Below are positions 32,056 through 41,937 of a stretch of DNA of 64,000 nucleotides, one piece after another. The position numbers were made by a program, and so were the translations under genes. Below the pieces are notes generated by a model, which saw only the letters and a program-made list of their open reading frames with translations, made no database searches and was not told where the DNA came from. The stretch is from Chitinophagales bacterium. Lineage in GTDB: Bacteria > Bacteroidota > Bacteroidia > Chitinophagales > Chitinophagaceae. Where the stretch lies: NCBI GenBank assembly GCA_013298665.1, contig JAAFIK010000015.1, positions 1 through 64,000 on the forward strand. The letters run 5' to 3'. Numbering within the stretch: the first letter of the stretch is position 1; every line of letters starts with the position of its first letter.

Positions 32056-33186
32056 TTAAAACGCTTCTTTTATCTTATTAGCCACAGCTTCCAGCTCAGC
32101 ATCAGTAATATTAGTGCTGCAGGGTATGCTCAGGCAATGTTGGTAAACATGGTTGGAGCGGTCGTTAAGGGATACGTAACGGTCGTTGGAAAACATCCGT
32201 AACTGGTTCATCGGTACCCAAAATGGGCGACTCTGCATTTTGTTTTCATTAAGCAACTTCAGTACTGCTTTTTGCCTTTCCGTGCTGATGGTTGGCAGCC
32301 ACCAGTTGGGCGTTACATCGGCGCTTACTTCCTGGAAACCGATGTCGCCAATGCCGCTGAGGGCATCTTTATAGAATCTGATGATTTCGTGTTTGCGACG
32401 GATAAAACCGGACAACTGCTCCATTTGTGCCACGCCCATCGCAGCAGCCACATTCACCAGCCGGTAATTGTACCCTATTTCATCATGCACATACTCAAAT
32501 GAATCGCTTTTGGCCTGTGTAGTAAGGTGCTTGGCTTTTTTGGCGAGCGCCTCGTTGTCGGTAACGATCATACCCCCACCGCCAGTAGTGATGATCTTAT
32601 TGCCATTATAGCTGAAAGTACCCATCAACCCGAAACTGCCGGCGTGTTTGCCTTTATAATAACTACCAAGTGCTTCTGTACTGTCTTCAATAACAGTAAT
32701 GTTGTGCTGTTGTGCAAGTGCCAGTAAACGATCCATATCACCGATATTACCCAGCACATGTACGGGCATGATCACTCTTATGCGGCGACCATCTTTTTTA
32801 TAGTAACAAACGCCTTCGCGTTGTTCTGTTTCTTCTGTAAGAAAGTTTTCCAGCAAATCGAGATCCATCTGCCAGCTGCCGGGATGAGTGTCTATCAATA
32901 TTGGATTTGCACCGGTATATTTGATGGCATTGAGTGTGGCGATGAAAGTGATATTAGGCGCAATAACGTATTCGCCTGCTTCAATGCCCATCAGCACCAG
33001 ACAAATGTGTAATGCAGTAGTACCGCTGCTTGTGGCAACAGCATATTGCGTACCCGCAAATGCAGCACTCATTTTTTCAAACTGGTCCACATAGCTGCCT
33101 ACACTGCTTACCCAGCCGGTTTCGATGCACTCAGAAACATATTTTAACTCATTGCCGCCCATATTAGGGCCAGAAAGAAGAAGCAT
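32056..33186 (-). CDS. DegT/DnrJ/EryC1 sugar aminotransferase (PglE/LegC-like)
   Basis: PLP-dependent aminotransferase of 376 aa that acts on keto-sugar nucleotides. Early motifs GPNMGGNELKYVSECI and TGWVSSVGSYVDQFE are those of the LegC/PglE group. The PLP aspartate is in VIEDSTEALGSYY and the Schiff-base lysine is Lys197 in FSYNGNKIITTGGGG. Members usually convert UDP-4-keto-6-deoxy-GlcNAc to the 4-amino sugar; VioA-like use of a dTDP sugar is an alternative. The ATG at 33186 begins the conserved part; the frame is open 13 codons further up. Located between the sugar transferase and SDR genes. Confidence 0.88.
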   Translation of the reverse strand: MLLLSGPNMGGNELKYVSECIETGWVSSVGSYVDQFEKMSAAFAGTQYAVATSSGTTALHICLVLMGIEAGEYVIAPNITFIATLNAIKYTGANPILIDTHPGSWQMDLDLLENFLTEETEQREGVCYYKKDGRRIRVIMPVHVLGNIGDMDRLLALAQQHNITVIEDSTEALGSYYKGKHAGSFGLMGTFSYNGNKIITTGGGGMIVTDNEALAKKAKHLTTQAKSDSFEYVHDEIGYNYRLVNVAAAMGVAQMEQLSGFIRRKHEIIRFYKDALSGIGDIGFQEVSADVTPNWWLPTISTERQKAVLKLLNENKMQSRPFWVPMNQLRMFSNDRYVSLNDRSNHVYQHCLSIPCSTNITDAELEAVANKIKEAF

Positions 33187-33229
33187 AATTGTGGTTTTAA
33201 AGGGGTTTCCCGGTCGGTCAGGCAATTAT

Positions 33230-34201
33230 TTATATGTTCCTGAACTTTTGCGCAAAAGAATCGGTTACCACACCTGTTTTGAGCAGGGTGTAAATTTCTT
33301 TAATGCCATCAGGTACCGTTTTGGTAATGGTATAACCGAGTTCGTTTTTGATTTTGTCAAAATTTACCCGGTAGTCACGCGGGTCTTCATTCATTTCCAC
33401 ATAGTTCACTTTAACATTCGGTACAATCTTGCACACTTCCTCAATGAGCATCCCTTTGTTGTAGTTTTCCTCGGTAGTACCTACATTGAACACGTTGGCC
33501 CTTACTTTCTCTTCCGGACTTTCAAGTACCAATACTACAGCACGTGCCAGATCATCAACATGGCAGTATGGCCTCCAGAACTGAGCTCCCCAGATTTCCT
33601 GTTCCCCATGTATTGTGGCGTTGCGGGTAAACTCGTTGACGGTAAGGTCGAAACGGATACGCGGCGAAAACCCATATACAGTACTAAAACGTAAAGCAGT
33701 AGAACATATTTTGGTATCCCCGCGTTCTTCGAGTAAATATTTCTCGAATTTCACTTTGAGTTCAGCGTATAGCGATACAGGGCGTAACTCGGAGGTTTCT
33801 GTAACAAATGAGCCCGGATCCGGCATCTTGCCATAATTGCTGCAGGTGCTTGCAAATACAAAACGTTTCAGACCAGCTTTTTCGGCGGCTTCAAAGAGTG
33901 CCACGCTGCCATCCCAGTTGGTTGCATTAGCTTCTTCACTGAATTTTTTGCAGGCAGGATCTCCTACAATTGCGGCAAGGTGTGCCACAGCATCTACTCC
34001 TTCGAGTGCCAATGCAACATCTTCAGCATTGCGGATATCGCCCTTCATAAACTCAAAGCCAGGGTTCAGCATCACGTCGTACAACGCGTCGCCGCCAAAC
34101 TTTAAACTGTCGATTACCTTTACCTGGTACCCTTTGTTCAGCAGTTGGCGTACCAATACCGATCCGATGTACCCTGCGCCACCCGTAACTAATACTTTCA
34201 T
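33230..34201 (-). CDS. NAD-dependent nucleotide-sugar epimerase/dehydratase (extended SDR)
   Basis: Extended short-chain dehydrogenase/reductase of 323 aa. The cofactor motif is MKVLVTGGAGYIGS, the active-site pair Tyr145 and Lys149 (SLYAELK), with Ser/Thr in FASTCSNYG. It belongs to the broad UDP-glucose 4-epimerase-like group and lacks the N-terminal membrane part and Met-Lys active site of PglF-type dehydratases. The substrate is open; it probably makes one of the sugar nucleotides for the surrounding polysaccharide genes. The ATG at 34201 starts the Rossmann motif. Confidence 0.87.
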   Translation of the reverse strand: MKVLVTGGAGYIGSVLVRQLLNKGYQVKVIDSLKFGGDALYDVMLNPGFEFMKGDIRNAEDVALALEGVDAVAHLAAIVGDPACKKFSEEANATNWDGSVALFEAAEKAGLKRFVFASTCSNYGKMPDPGSFVTETSELRPVSLYAELKVKFEKYLLEERGDTKICSTALRFSTVYGFSPRIRFDLTVNEFTRNATIHGEQEIWGAQFWRPYCHVDDLARAVVLVLESPEEKVRANVFNVGTTEENYNKGMLIEEVCKIVPNVKVNYVEMNEDPRDYRVNFDKIKNELGYTITKTVPDGIKEIYTLLKTGVVTDSFAQKFRNI

Positions 34202-34303
34202 GCGATGATTTTTTTTGCGCTGCAAAGGTAGGGGTTTGTGCATGAAAAGCAGCGGCAGCATGGGTTGTTTTAACCAATCTCCCGCCCGGATGTAGCCGTA
34301 TAA

Positions 34304-34930
34304 TTACCTCATCCGTGCAGGATTTCCTACTACGGTTGCCGCATCAGGTACATCTTTTATCACGACTGCGCCTGCGCCAATCATAACATTACTGCCAATG
34401 GATATACCCTGGCGTACCACTGCACCTGCGCCAACAAAAGTATTGCGACCCACTTGTACATTGCCACAGAGTACAGCGCCGGGCCCGATATGGGCAAAAG
34501 CAGCAACATTACACTCGTGTTCTATGATGCAACCGGTATTGCAAATAACACCTTCGTGGATTGTCACAAGGGGATTGATGACAGCCCGGGCAGCAATCAT
34601 AACCCCCGATGTTGCGATGGCAGCAGAGGGGTCTATAATGGCAGCAGTATGCAGAGCATTGATGGGAATGACTTTTTTTTGCCCAAGGGCGGCAGCAATG
34701 TTGCACCGAATGCTATTGTTGCCGATTGCAATAAAAAAATCCTGTATGGCAAAAGCAGCCATGGCTTCAGCCGAGGTTTCGGTACCGAGGTACTCAAGTC
34801 CGAATGGATTGTATTGCTTTACCGTGTTGTCGCAATAATGGGTAACCAGTCTTCCGGCAGACCTGAAGATGCCTGCTGCTACGTAAGCGTGACCGGAGTA
34901 GCCGATGAGTATCACAGATTTTTGGGTCAT
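34304..34930 (-). CDS. PglD-like sugar O/N-acetyltransferase (left-handed beta-helix)
   Basis: Protein of 208 aa. The N-terminal Rossmann-like part (VILIGYSGHAYVAAGI) and C-terminal hexapeptide-repeat helix match the sialic acid O-acetyltransferase NeuD/PglD family. The likely catalytic His138 is in CIIEHECNV and His147 in AHIGPGAVL. PglD acetylates the 4-amino group made by PglE, and a PglE-like aminotransferase gene lies close by. It overlaps the upstream GT4 gene by 4 nt. Confidence 0.88.
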   Translation of the reverse strand: MTQKSVILIGYSGHAYVAAGIFRSAGRLVTHYCDNTVKQYNPFGLEYLGTETSAEAMAAFAIQDFFIAIGNNSIRCNIAAALGQKKVIPINALHTAAIIDPSAAIATSGVMIAARAVINPLVTIHEGVICNTGCIIEHECNVAAFAHIGPGAVLCGNVQVGRNTFVGAGAVVRQGISIGSNVMIGAGAVVIKDVPDAATVVGNPARMR

Positions 34931-36084
34931 GGTTGTTGTAATAATTGCGTATAAGCCTCATGCAAGGCGGCCCAGACAGTTTCCTGCCGGTAAAATTTAT
35001 GTATGTTCTGGTGCAGCCGGCCGGCCATTGTACGCATATCAGCCGGATGCGCCAGCGCGAAATCAATTTGTGCTGACAGGCTGGCCTTGTCGCCTGCCGG
35101 AAATAGTAACCCTGTAAATTTCTCTTCAACAATATCTGTATTTCCGGCTATTGCTGAACATACAATCGGTGTTTGCATGGCACCCGCCTGCAGCAATACA
35201 TTCGGAAAGCCTTCACGGTGTGAGGGGAACACGAAGAGATTGGCAACAGCCATAAAATATTCAACCCGGTTGGTCCAGTCAATATGAATAATTGCCGGAT
35301 TGGTTCTGATCGCATCAAGTGTTTCGGCCGGAAGCGGATCAAGATCCGGCTCAAATTGCCCTGTCAGCAAAAGGCGGATATGGGTATGCGTTTTGTGCAG
35401 TTGGGTAAATACATCTACAAGTTCGGTTATACCCTTGTCCTTTACCAGTCTTCCAACACATAGCAGGTAAGTGAGGCCGGGGTCGAATTGCAGCTGGTCT
35501 TCTGTTTGCTCCAGTAATACAGGATCGAGCATACTGCGGTTGAAACGTTGTACATCAATTCCATTCGACGAACCTTTGCTGATGACCCGTAATTTTCCCG
35601 GATCTGTGAGCTTTTGAGTGAGAATATAATCGTATAGCGAATAACTGTTTGGCCATACCTGGTTAGCCGCCCGGTAGGTTAATTTTTCTGTAAATCGCAA
35701 AATCCGGTATTTGATACCCTTTTCTACCATTAATGGCATACCGGCTACGGTATGTATCCGAACCTTAACCCCGCTGATTTTTGCTGCCAGCATTCCCAGC
35801 AGACCAGCTTTTGGGGTATGGGTATGAACGATAGCAGGCTTTTCTTTGCGGAATAGCCGTATGAGTTGCCACAGGCAGATGAGATCCTGCCAGGGTGTAA
35901 TTTTCCGGGTCATGGGAATCACCGTATGCGGGCACTGTTCTTTAGCCAGGACCTCTTCTAATTCTTTACCCTGAGCACTGACCATCAACACATCAAACCC
36001 GGCATTCTTCATATACAGCATCTGCCCGTGCAACAGGTAACGCAGGGCCATGGGTACTGTAGTGATTCGGATAAGTTTACCCAT
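34927..36084 (-). CDS. Glycosyltransferase family 4 (PglA-like)
   Basis: GT-B fold enzyme of 385 aa. The N-terminal part has the acceptor-side pattern KPAIVHTHTPKAGLLGMLAAK, and the C-terminal part the donor site with VGRLVKDKGITELVDVF and FVFPSHREGFPNVLLQAGAM (the EX7E motif). PglA-type enzymes add the second sugar to the lipid-linked amino sugar; the neighbouring PglC-, PglD- and PglE-like genes support the comparison. It overlaps the next gene by 4 nt and the AsnB gene upstream by 8 nt. Confidence 0.9.
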   Translation of the reverse strand: MGKLIRITTVPMALRYLLHGQMLYMKNAGFDVLMVSAQGKELEEVLAKEQCPHTVIPMTRKITPWQDLICLWQLIRLFRKEKPAIVHTHTPKAGLLGMLAAKISGVKVRIHTVAGMPLMVEKGIKYRILRFTEKLTYRAANQVWPNSYSLYDYILTQKLTDPGKLRVISKGSSNGIDVQRFNRSMLDPVLLEQTEDQLQFDPGLTYLLCVGRLVKDKGITELVDVFTQLHKTHTHIRLLLTGQFEPDLDPLPAETLDAIRTNPAIIHIDWTNRVEYFMAVANLFVFPSHREGFPNVLLQAGAMQTPIVCSAIAGNTDIVEEKFTGLLFPAGDKASLSAQIDFALAHPADMRTMAGRLHQNIHKFYRQETVWAALHEAYTQLLQQP

Positions 36085-37921
36085 TGAGATAAATTTTTCG
36101 ATGCCATACTTCCATAGAAAACAACATCCAGATCATCTTTGCTCTTTTTTCGTCCGACACCCGGAGGGTATGGTCAAGCAAAGGAGCGGTAAACCGCTGA
36201 TCGATAAACTGCCTGTGCAAAGCATTGGGGCTATGCAGGTAATCCATAATCATCTCCCTGAGTTCATTTTCAACCCAACTTTTCAGGGGTATCTCAAACC
36301 CGCGTTTGGGTTGACCTGCAAGTTCGGTGGGCAGGTATTTTTTGGCCAACTGGCGAAGCAGGTACTTGGTGGTGGTGCCATTTATCTTATACTTGTCGTT
36401 CATCCCGGGTACATACTCCAGTAACTCCTTACATAAAAAAGGACTTCTGCCTTCCAGCGAACTGGCCATAGTAGCGATATCCATCTTTACCAGTAAGTCG
36501 CTGAAAAGATTGGTGTCAAAATCCATATTCATCAACTTCTTCAGCCCACTGAGGGGGGAGGATGCAATGGTGTCAAAGTCCTGCCGCAGGGGAGCCATAT
36601 AGTCAAATGATGGCGGTAAGATAAACTGCTCAAAATCTTCCATAATATCCACACCGGCACTCAGGTAAATTTCGAGATTCTTTTTCGAGGCCAGTGAGGC
36701 CAGCCGGTAGAGGTAGTTGTATTTGGATTTTTTATTGTTCGAGGGGGGTAAGATTTTCCTGAGTGCACCGGCACTGCCCCTCACCAGGCCGTTTTTCCTG
36801 AAAAAATCATATTTCGCAAATGGGACATAGCGACGGTAACCACCAAAAAGTTCATCTGCCCCGTCGCCATTAAGGATTACGGTAAGGTGTTTACGCGCTT
36901 CCCGGCTTACATAGTAACTTGGAATAGCTGAACTGTCAAAAAAAGGTTCGCCGTAATTGGCGAGAATTTTTTCCAGATCATCCTTCAGGTTATTGAAAGA
37001 AATATTGATCTCAGTATGGGTGGTTTGGTATTTGTTTGCCACCAGTTTGGCAAGGGGCGCTTCATTATATTCACCATCAAAAGAAACGGTAAAGGTTTTG
37101 AGGCGCTGGTTGTAGCGGCTGCCAATGGCAGTAGCGAGACCGCTGTCAATCCCGCCGCTGAGGAAACATCCCACTTCTAAGTCTGATGATTCTAACCGGC
37201 GTTTAACGGCGGTATTGAGGTAATCGTCAACCTTTTCCATGCTTTCTTCAAAGGTGTCGCTGTTTGGCCGGGCATAATGCGGGTGTATATTCCACCAGCG
37301 CTTTTCGGCTATGGTAAAACTATGGCAATTAACGGTGAGGTAGCTGCCGGCCGGCAATTCTGTTACGTTATGGTAAGGGGTGAGGTGGCGATAAAAGCAG
37401 CCGAGGCGGGTATAGTGGTAAAAATTATCAGCATTGATCTGTAAGGGTAAGAGTTTTTTAAGGGTATTGAGTTCACTGGCAAACACCAGCTTTTCCTCAT
37501 CTTTATAGAAATAGAGGGGCTTTTTACCTGCCCGGTCGCGTGCAATAAACAGCGTTTTGTCCTGATTGTCGTATAGGGCAAAGGCAAACATACCATCCAG
37601 ACAGTCCAGCATGGCTGTGCCCATTTTCCGGTACAGCAAAAGCAGGGTTTCTGTATCAGAAGCTGTTTTTCCGCTAATGCCGTATTGTTCCCGCACCTCT
37701 GCGTGGTTATAAATTTCTCCGTTGAAAATAATCGTATAACGGCCATCCAGCGTCATGGGCTGCTGGCCGGAACCGATATCTACAATGGCTAACCGAAGAT
37801 GGTAGAAGTCAATATTGTCCTCCCGAAAGCCGTTTTGTTCGTCCGGCCCCCGGTGCAACATGCTGCTTTTTATACTATCGTAAGCGAGCTTGAAATTAAC
37901 CGACCCTGCGATACCACACAT
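36077..37921 (-). CDS. Asparagine synthase-like amidotransferase (AsnB family), copy 1
   Basis: Two-domain enzyme of 614 aa. The N-terminal class II glutaminase domain starts MCGIAGSV, with nucleophile Cys2 after Met removal, and has LHRGPDEQNG and IFNGEIYN. The synthetase domain has the PP-loop SGGIDSGLATAIG and NGDGADELFGGY. The ATG at 37921 is chosen because Cys must be residue 2; the frame is open 8 codons upstream. In polysaccharide loci such enzymes often amidate uronic acids or form other amides, rather than make free asparagine; that role is inferred. It heads this minus-strand operon. Confidence 0.9.
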   Translation of the reverse strand: MCGIAGSVNFKLAYDSIKSSMLHRGPDEQNGFREDNIDFYHLRLAIVDIGSGQQPMTLDGRYTIIFNGEIYNHAEVREQYGISGKTASDTETLLLLYRKMGTAMLDCLDGMFAFALYDNQDKTLFIARDRAGKKPLYFYKDEEKLVFASELNTLKKLLPLQINADNFYHYTRLGCFYRHLTPYHNVTELPAGSYLTVNCHSFTIAEKRWWNIHPHYARPNSDTFEESMEKVDDYLNTAVKRRLESSDLEVGCFLSGGIDSGLATAIGSRYNQRLKTFTVSFDGEYNEAPLAKLVANKYQTTHTEINISFNNLKDDLEKILANYGEPFFDSSAIPSYYVSREARKHLTVILNGDGADELFGGYRRYVPFAKYDFFRKNGLVRGSAGALRKILPPSNNKKSKYNYLYRLASLASKKNLEIYLSAGVDIMEDFEQFILPPSFDYMAPLRQDFDTIASSPLSGLKKLMNMDFDTNLFSDLLVKMDIATMASSLEGRSPFLCKELLEYVPGMNDKYKINGTTTKYLLRQLAKKYLPTELAGQPKRGFEIPLKSWVENELREMIMDYLHSPNALHRQFIDQRFTAPLLDHTLRVSDEKRAKMIWMLFSMEVWHRKIYLNG

Positions 37922-37960
37922 GCAATTCCTTTTTAGTCGAGGCAAAATAACTGCATATTA

Positions 37961-37993
37961 TTGAATGACAAATGATTATTTAAGATAAATTTG
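37961..37993 (+). promoter_or_regulatory. Candidate promoter for the membrane protein gene
   Basis: TTG at 37961-37963 lies 22 nt before TAAATTTG (37986-37993), a perfect Bacteroidota -7 box. The ATG of the downstream gene is 49 nt further on. Confidence 0.45.
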
Positions 37994-38041
37994 CTGATAT
38001 CACAAGCTTTAATCTTAAAGAATCGCCTGCCAATTTACTGG

Positions 38042-39388
38042 ATGAACTATCTTGACTATATACTGTTTCCTGTTTATGTTGCGTTTTTTTATCTGGTTTT
38101 TGCTGCGCGCCGAAAAAAATATACCGACCCTTTACTTAAGAAATATCATTTGCAGGGCTTTTGGATCAAAGTGCTTGCTACTATACCTTTTACCTTTTTT
38201 AACTCTAAAATATCGGTAGGCGACTCATTTGTTCTTTACTGGCTGGAGGGACATAATATTTTTAAGCTCATCCTTCAGGATCCGGACAATATCAAATGGC
38301 TTTTCGTAAAGGGTAAAGATTTTGACCAGTCGCTTTTGGCAGATATCTGGAACCTGGGCTATTTTAACGATGAGAACAACTATATGGTGGCCCGTATTGT
38401 GGCCATGCTTTCGTTTTTAACATTTGGTAAGTACTTTGTGATTAACCTTTTCTTCTCAATGATATCTTATTCGGGTGTATGGCGATTGTACCGGTTTTTT
38501 TATGAATTGTACCCTCACCTGCACAAACAACTGGCCATGGCCATACTCTTCCTGCCTACTTTTGTGTTCTGGAGTGCGGGCATCCTTAAAGACTCAATCT
38601 GTACCGGAGCCCTGGGGTGGCTTACCTATGCCCTGTATGAAATGTTTTACAAAAAACAGGGGTTGATTAAGAATACCTTTATCATTCTTTTTGCTTCCTA
38701 TATGCTCATCAACCTTAAGATTTATATCCTCATTTCTTATGTTCCGTTCTTCTCTCTTTTTCTCATCCTGAAGAATGTGAATTTAGTAAGGAATAAACTG
38801 GTGAAACTGATGCTGGGGCCGATGCTGATTGTGGGTAGTGTGTTTGCTGGTCAGCAGGTCATGAAAAAATTTCAGAATGAATTGGGGTCATTTGCCACAG
38901 ACGGGCTTACAGACCGGATAAAAGGCCAGCAGGAAAATTTTAAGGAACAGGCTAAGGCAAATATCGGGGAGTCGAATTTTTCGCTGGGGGTTGATTTTGA
39001 TGGTTCGCTGTCCGGGCTTTTAAAAATGGCTCCTGCTGCCGTTATCGCAACCCTTTACCGACCCTTTTTGTGGGAGTCGCGTAAGCTTTCTACGGTACTG
39101 AGTTCGTTAGAAAGTATGGCAATGATGTTATTGACGCTATATGTCCTCATGAAGGTTGGGCTGAGACATTTTGCCCGAACGCTTATTAAAGACCCTACAG
39201 CTTTGTATTGTATTTTGTTTTCCATTTTGTTTGCATTATTTGTTGGTGCTACCACGCTCAATTTTGGTACACTTTGCCGGTACAAGATTCCCTGTATGCC
39301 ATTTTATGTGATTGCCATGATCATTATCTTAGATCGCCATCGCCATCGTCAAAACAGCCTGAAACCTGTAGTGGCCAAGACTGTTTAA
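38042..39388 (+). CDS. Multi-pass membrane protein, candidate polysaccharide polymerase, copy 1
   Basis: Protein of 448 aa with about nine hydrophobic segments. A conserved motif, LPTFVFWSAGILKDSICTGAL, recurs in the homolog at 51515-52894 (SFIYWSSGLMKDTICISCM). Other shared parts are FRPFPWEA/YRPFLWES and TLNFGTLCRYKIPCMPFY/TPNFGSLARYKIPCLPFY. It lies on the plus strand against minus-strand operons. Size, topology and context in a Wzx-type locus suggest a Wzy/EpsG-like polymerase, but no diagnostic motif proves it. The ATG at 38042 is favoured over a TTG at 37991. Confidence 0.75.
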   Translation: MNYLDYILFPVYVAFFYLVFAARRKKYTDPLLKKYHLQGFWIKVLATIPFTFFNSKISVGDSFVLYWLEGHNIFKLILQDPDNIKWLFVKGKDFDQSLLADIWNLGYFNDENNYMVARIVAMLSFLTFGKYFVINLFFSMISYSGVWRLYRFFYELYPHLHKQLAMAILFLPTFVFWSAGILKDSICTGALGWLTYALYEMFYKKQGLIKNTFIILFASYMLINLKIYILISYVPFFSLFLILKNVNLVRNKLVKLMLGPMLIVGSVFAGQQVMKKFQNELGSFATDGLTDRIKGQQENFKEQAKANIGESNFSLGVDFDGSLSGLLKMAPAAVIATLYRPFLWESRKLSTVLSSLESMAMMLLTLYVLMKVGLRHFARTLIKDPTALYCILFSILFALFVGATTLNFGTLCRYKIPCMPFYVIAMIIILDRHRHRQNSLKPVVAKTV

Positions 39389-39422
39389 GCATCAGCTTTC
39401 CGGAATCTTTATCCATACTCAA

Positions 39423-40424
39423 CTATGCGCCTGCTGCTCTCCTTGCCCTGGATAATGTAAAAGGTGCCAGCAGGGCAGCCAAGGTATTTTTGACGTAATG
39501 GCCAAAACCCGTATCACTGTTGCTATTGCGTGTCCGTGGTTTAAGCCGCTCTAATATATATTGCGGACTGGCGTCAAATTGCCGGGAAAAAGCATCTGCG
39601 GCGGGCCATAAAATGAAGCCCATTTTTTTAAATTTATCGGTCTTCTGGTATACCAGAACAATACCCGCAAAGGCTGTCAGGAAGCACAGATAATTTATTA
39701 CAGCCAGAGCCCGATTGCCAAATTTGGCACGGTGTACATGAAAGCGGTTGCGGATGTAAAAATACATTTTCCACCCGGTCTGGTAATTCCAGTCCTGCTT
39801 ATATGAAAAGGCTGAAGCAGGGTGGTAGTGGATACTGTCGCTGATGGTACATACAGGTATCCTGTTTTGCTTTACGATACGATAGTAGTATTCGGTTTCA
39901 TCGCCCCATACAAACAGCTTGGGTTGTGGTACACCCACGCGTTCAACAATCCTGCGGTGCAGCAGCGTACCATTGAATGGATGGCCGATACCCTCAATTA
40001 CCTTCTCTTTTACGTCATCTATGGTTTGGTAGTGAGCAGTTTTCCAAACAAAGGTTTTTTTGTCTGCTTTATTCAATACCGCGCAATTGCGAAGGCGTAG
40101 TTCGTCGTCACTGTTGACTAAAAGCTTTTCCAGGGCATCTTCTTTGGGATATCCGTCATCATCCATACACCAGATCCAGGAATAACCTTCTTTGTATGCC
40201 CAACTGATGCCTGTGCTGAAGCCACCACTGGAACCAACATTGGTTTGTGTGACAAAGAATACATCGTCCTGCTCTTTCAGCCAGGTTTCAGTATGATCTG
40301 TACTTCCATTATTGACAATGAGGATGGCGTCGAGTGGGCGCGTTTGGCTGCGTAATGCGGTAATGCATTCGGATAGTAAAGCCTGGCGGTTGTACGTAAC
40401 AACTACCGCTATAACCTTTTCCAT
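39423..40424 (-). CDS. GT2 glycosyltransferase (GlfT2-like), copy 1
   Basis: GT-A fold enzyme of 333 aa. It has VVVTYNRQALLSECI at the N-terminus, LIVNNGSTDHTE, the metal-binding triad Asp88-Asp89-Asp90 (CMDDDGYP), WGDETEYYYR as acid/base region, and SIHYHP. This combination is that of galactofuranosyltransferases of the GlfT2 group. UDP-galactopyranose mutase is encoded upstream, though 342 nt away. A hydrophobic stretch near residue 255 suggests membrane association. Confidence 0.88.
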   Translation of the reverse strand: MEKVIAVVVTYNRQALLSECITALRSQTRPLDAILIVNNGSTDHTETWLKEQDDVFFVTQTNVGSSGGFSTGISWAYKEGYSWIWCMDDDGYPKEDALEKLLVNSDDELRLRNCAVLNKADKKTFVWKTAHYQTIDDVKEKVIEGIGHPFNGTLLHRRIVERVGVPQPKLFVWGDETEYYYRIVKQNRIPVCTISDSIHYHPASAFSYKQDWNYQTGWKMYFYIRNRFHVHRAKFGNRALAVINYLCFLTAFAGIVLVYQKTDKFKKMGFILWPAADAFSRQFDASPQYILERLKPRTRNSNSDTGFGHYVKNTLAALLAPFTLSRARRAAGA

Positions 40425-40766
40425 TGGTATTGGCTATTGTGGTTTTAAAGAATTGGATTTCACTTATAATAACGACGGCATTGCCGGATTATTGTACAGG
40501 CATACAGGAATCGGATAAGGGTATCACCATAGTGCCGTATCTGCCTTAGGGGTGTGCAGTATACCGATGAGACATTTAAAGGAAACCTTCCCTCAGGCTA
40601 TAATTGAATAGCTATCGGTCAGGAGATTTCATTTCTGGTCAGCGTATAATCTCTGACAGGATACCAGCATCGTAATGATATACATGTAAAGTCTGATGGG
40701 GTTACTGCCGTTGATGGTATTGATGGGGTATTTCAATACATATCGATGGTCGCGTATTGCTGTGGC
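40425..40766. other. Gene-free stretch between glf and the GT2 gene
   Basis: No credible gene is visible. One imperfect hairpin (GTCAGGAGATT at 40618-40628 with AATCTCTGAC at 40648-40657, one bulged base) could end or pause the glf transcript. The GT2 gene may have its own promoter here, but no clear -7 box was seen. Confidence 0.4.
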
Positions 40767-41927
40767 CTACCCATTTTCCACATTGGCGAATATTGGCAGC
40801 GGGCTGCCCTCCCGGTGCGCGGAGGAGAAACTACGGGCAAATGCCAGGGCCTCGCCAATCACATGGTGCATATCCATATAGCGGTAAGTGGCCAGCCGAC
40901 CCAGGAATGATACACCCTTCAGTTGTTCTGCATCAAACCGGTATTGCAGCAACAGGTTTTTATCTGTTTCAAGGCGTTTCGGGTAGTAGGGGATATCGTC
41001 TGGTGTGGTTTCTTTACTGAACTCCCTGAAGCAAACGGTTTGCTGGTGCTGCTCCCAGGGGGTGAAATGTTTGTGTTCAGTAATACGGGTATAGGGTACC
41101 GATTCATCACAGTAATTCATCTGCGAAAGCCCCTGGTAATCACCATCGGCATAAAACTTTTCAAAGGTTACTGTACGGTAGCCTAACCGGCCATGTACGT
41201 GGCTGAAGTATGCATCCAATGGACCGGTATAAAAAATATGATCGAACCCCGGCGGAGGAGCAGCCGGGTCAAACCGTCGGTTGAGTTCGACCGTAATACC
41301 ATTTATAGCAATCATTTTTTCCATAACAGCAGAATACCCATCCTCAGGAATGCCGGTATACGTGTTGGTATGGTAGTTATCATCGTAATTGAAACGCACA
41401 GGAATGCGCTTCAGAATAGAGGCAGGAAGAGCTGTTGGCTCGCAGCCCCATTGTTTTTTGGTATAGCCATAAAAAAATGCCTCATACAGTTCCCTGCCAA
41501 TAAAGTGAAGTGCCTGCTCCTCAAAATCTTTCGGATCAGTAATGCTTTTGTCGGCCAGTGTGGCGAGGAAGGCTTTTGCTGCTGAGGGGTTGAAAGACTG
41601 GTTAAAATACTGGTTGATGGTTTGCAGATTGACTGGCAGGGGGTATATTTTACCCTTACTATTGGCCTTAACGCGATGTACATAAGGGCGAAATGGTACA
41701 AAGCTGTTGACATAATCCCATATCTCCTTCTTGTCTGTATTAAAGATATGCGGGCCATACTGGTGCACCATTACACCTGTTTTTTCATCGCGTTCGGTAT
41801 GACAGTTGCCACCAATATGGTTACGTTCGTCCCAAATGGTGATGGTACAATCCATTTGCTGTACAAGCTGGTTCGCCAGTACACAACCTGAAAACCCCGA
41901 ACCTACGATGAGAAAGCGTTGTGCCAT
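40767..41927 (-). CDS. glf: UDP-galactopyranose mutase
   Basis: Flavoenzyme of 386 aa that converts UDP-galactopyranose to UDP-galactofuranose. The FAD motif is FLIVGSGFSGCVLANQL, followed by DERNHIGGNCHTE and YGPHIFNTDKKEIWDYV, and the substrate-binding region AFFYGYTKKQWG. The length fits bacterial Glf proteins. It comes 10 nt after the formyltransferase gene. Together with two GlfT2-like enzymes it indicates galactofuranose in the polymer. Confidence 0.95.
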   Translation of the reverse strand: MAQRFLIVGSGFSGCVLANQLVQQMDCTITIWDERNHIGGNCHTERDEKTGVMVHQYGPHIFNTDKKEIWDYVNSFVPFRPYVHRVKANSKGKIYPLPVNLQTINQYFNQSFNPSAAKAFLATLADKSITDPKDFEEQALHFIGRELYEAFFYGYTKKQWGCEPTALPASILKRIPVRFNYDDNYHTNTYTGIPEDGYSAVMEKMIAINGITVELNRRFDPAAPPPGFDHIFYTGPLDAYFSHVHGRLGYRTVTFEKFYADGDYQGLSQMNYCDESVPYTRITEHKHFTPWEQHQQTVCFREFSKETTPDDIPYYPKRLETDKNLLLQYRFDAEQLKGVSFLGRLATYRYMDMHHVIGEALAFARSFSSAHREGSPLPIFANVENG

Positions 41928-41937
41928 TGCTTTGCAG

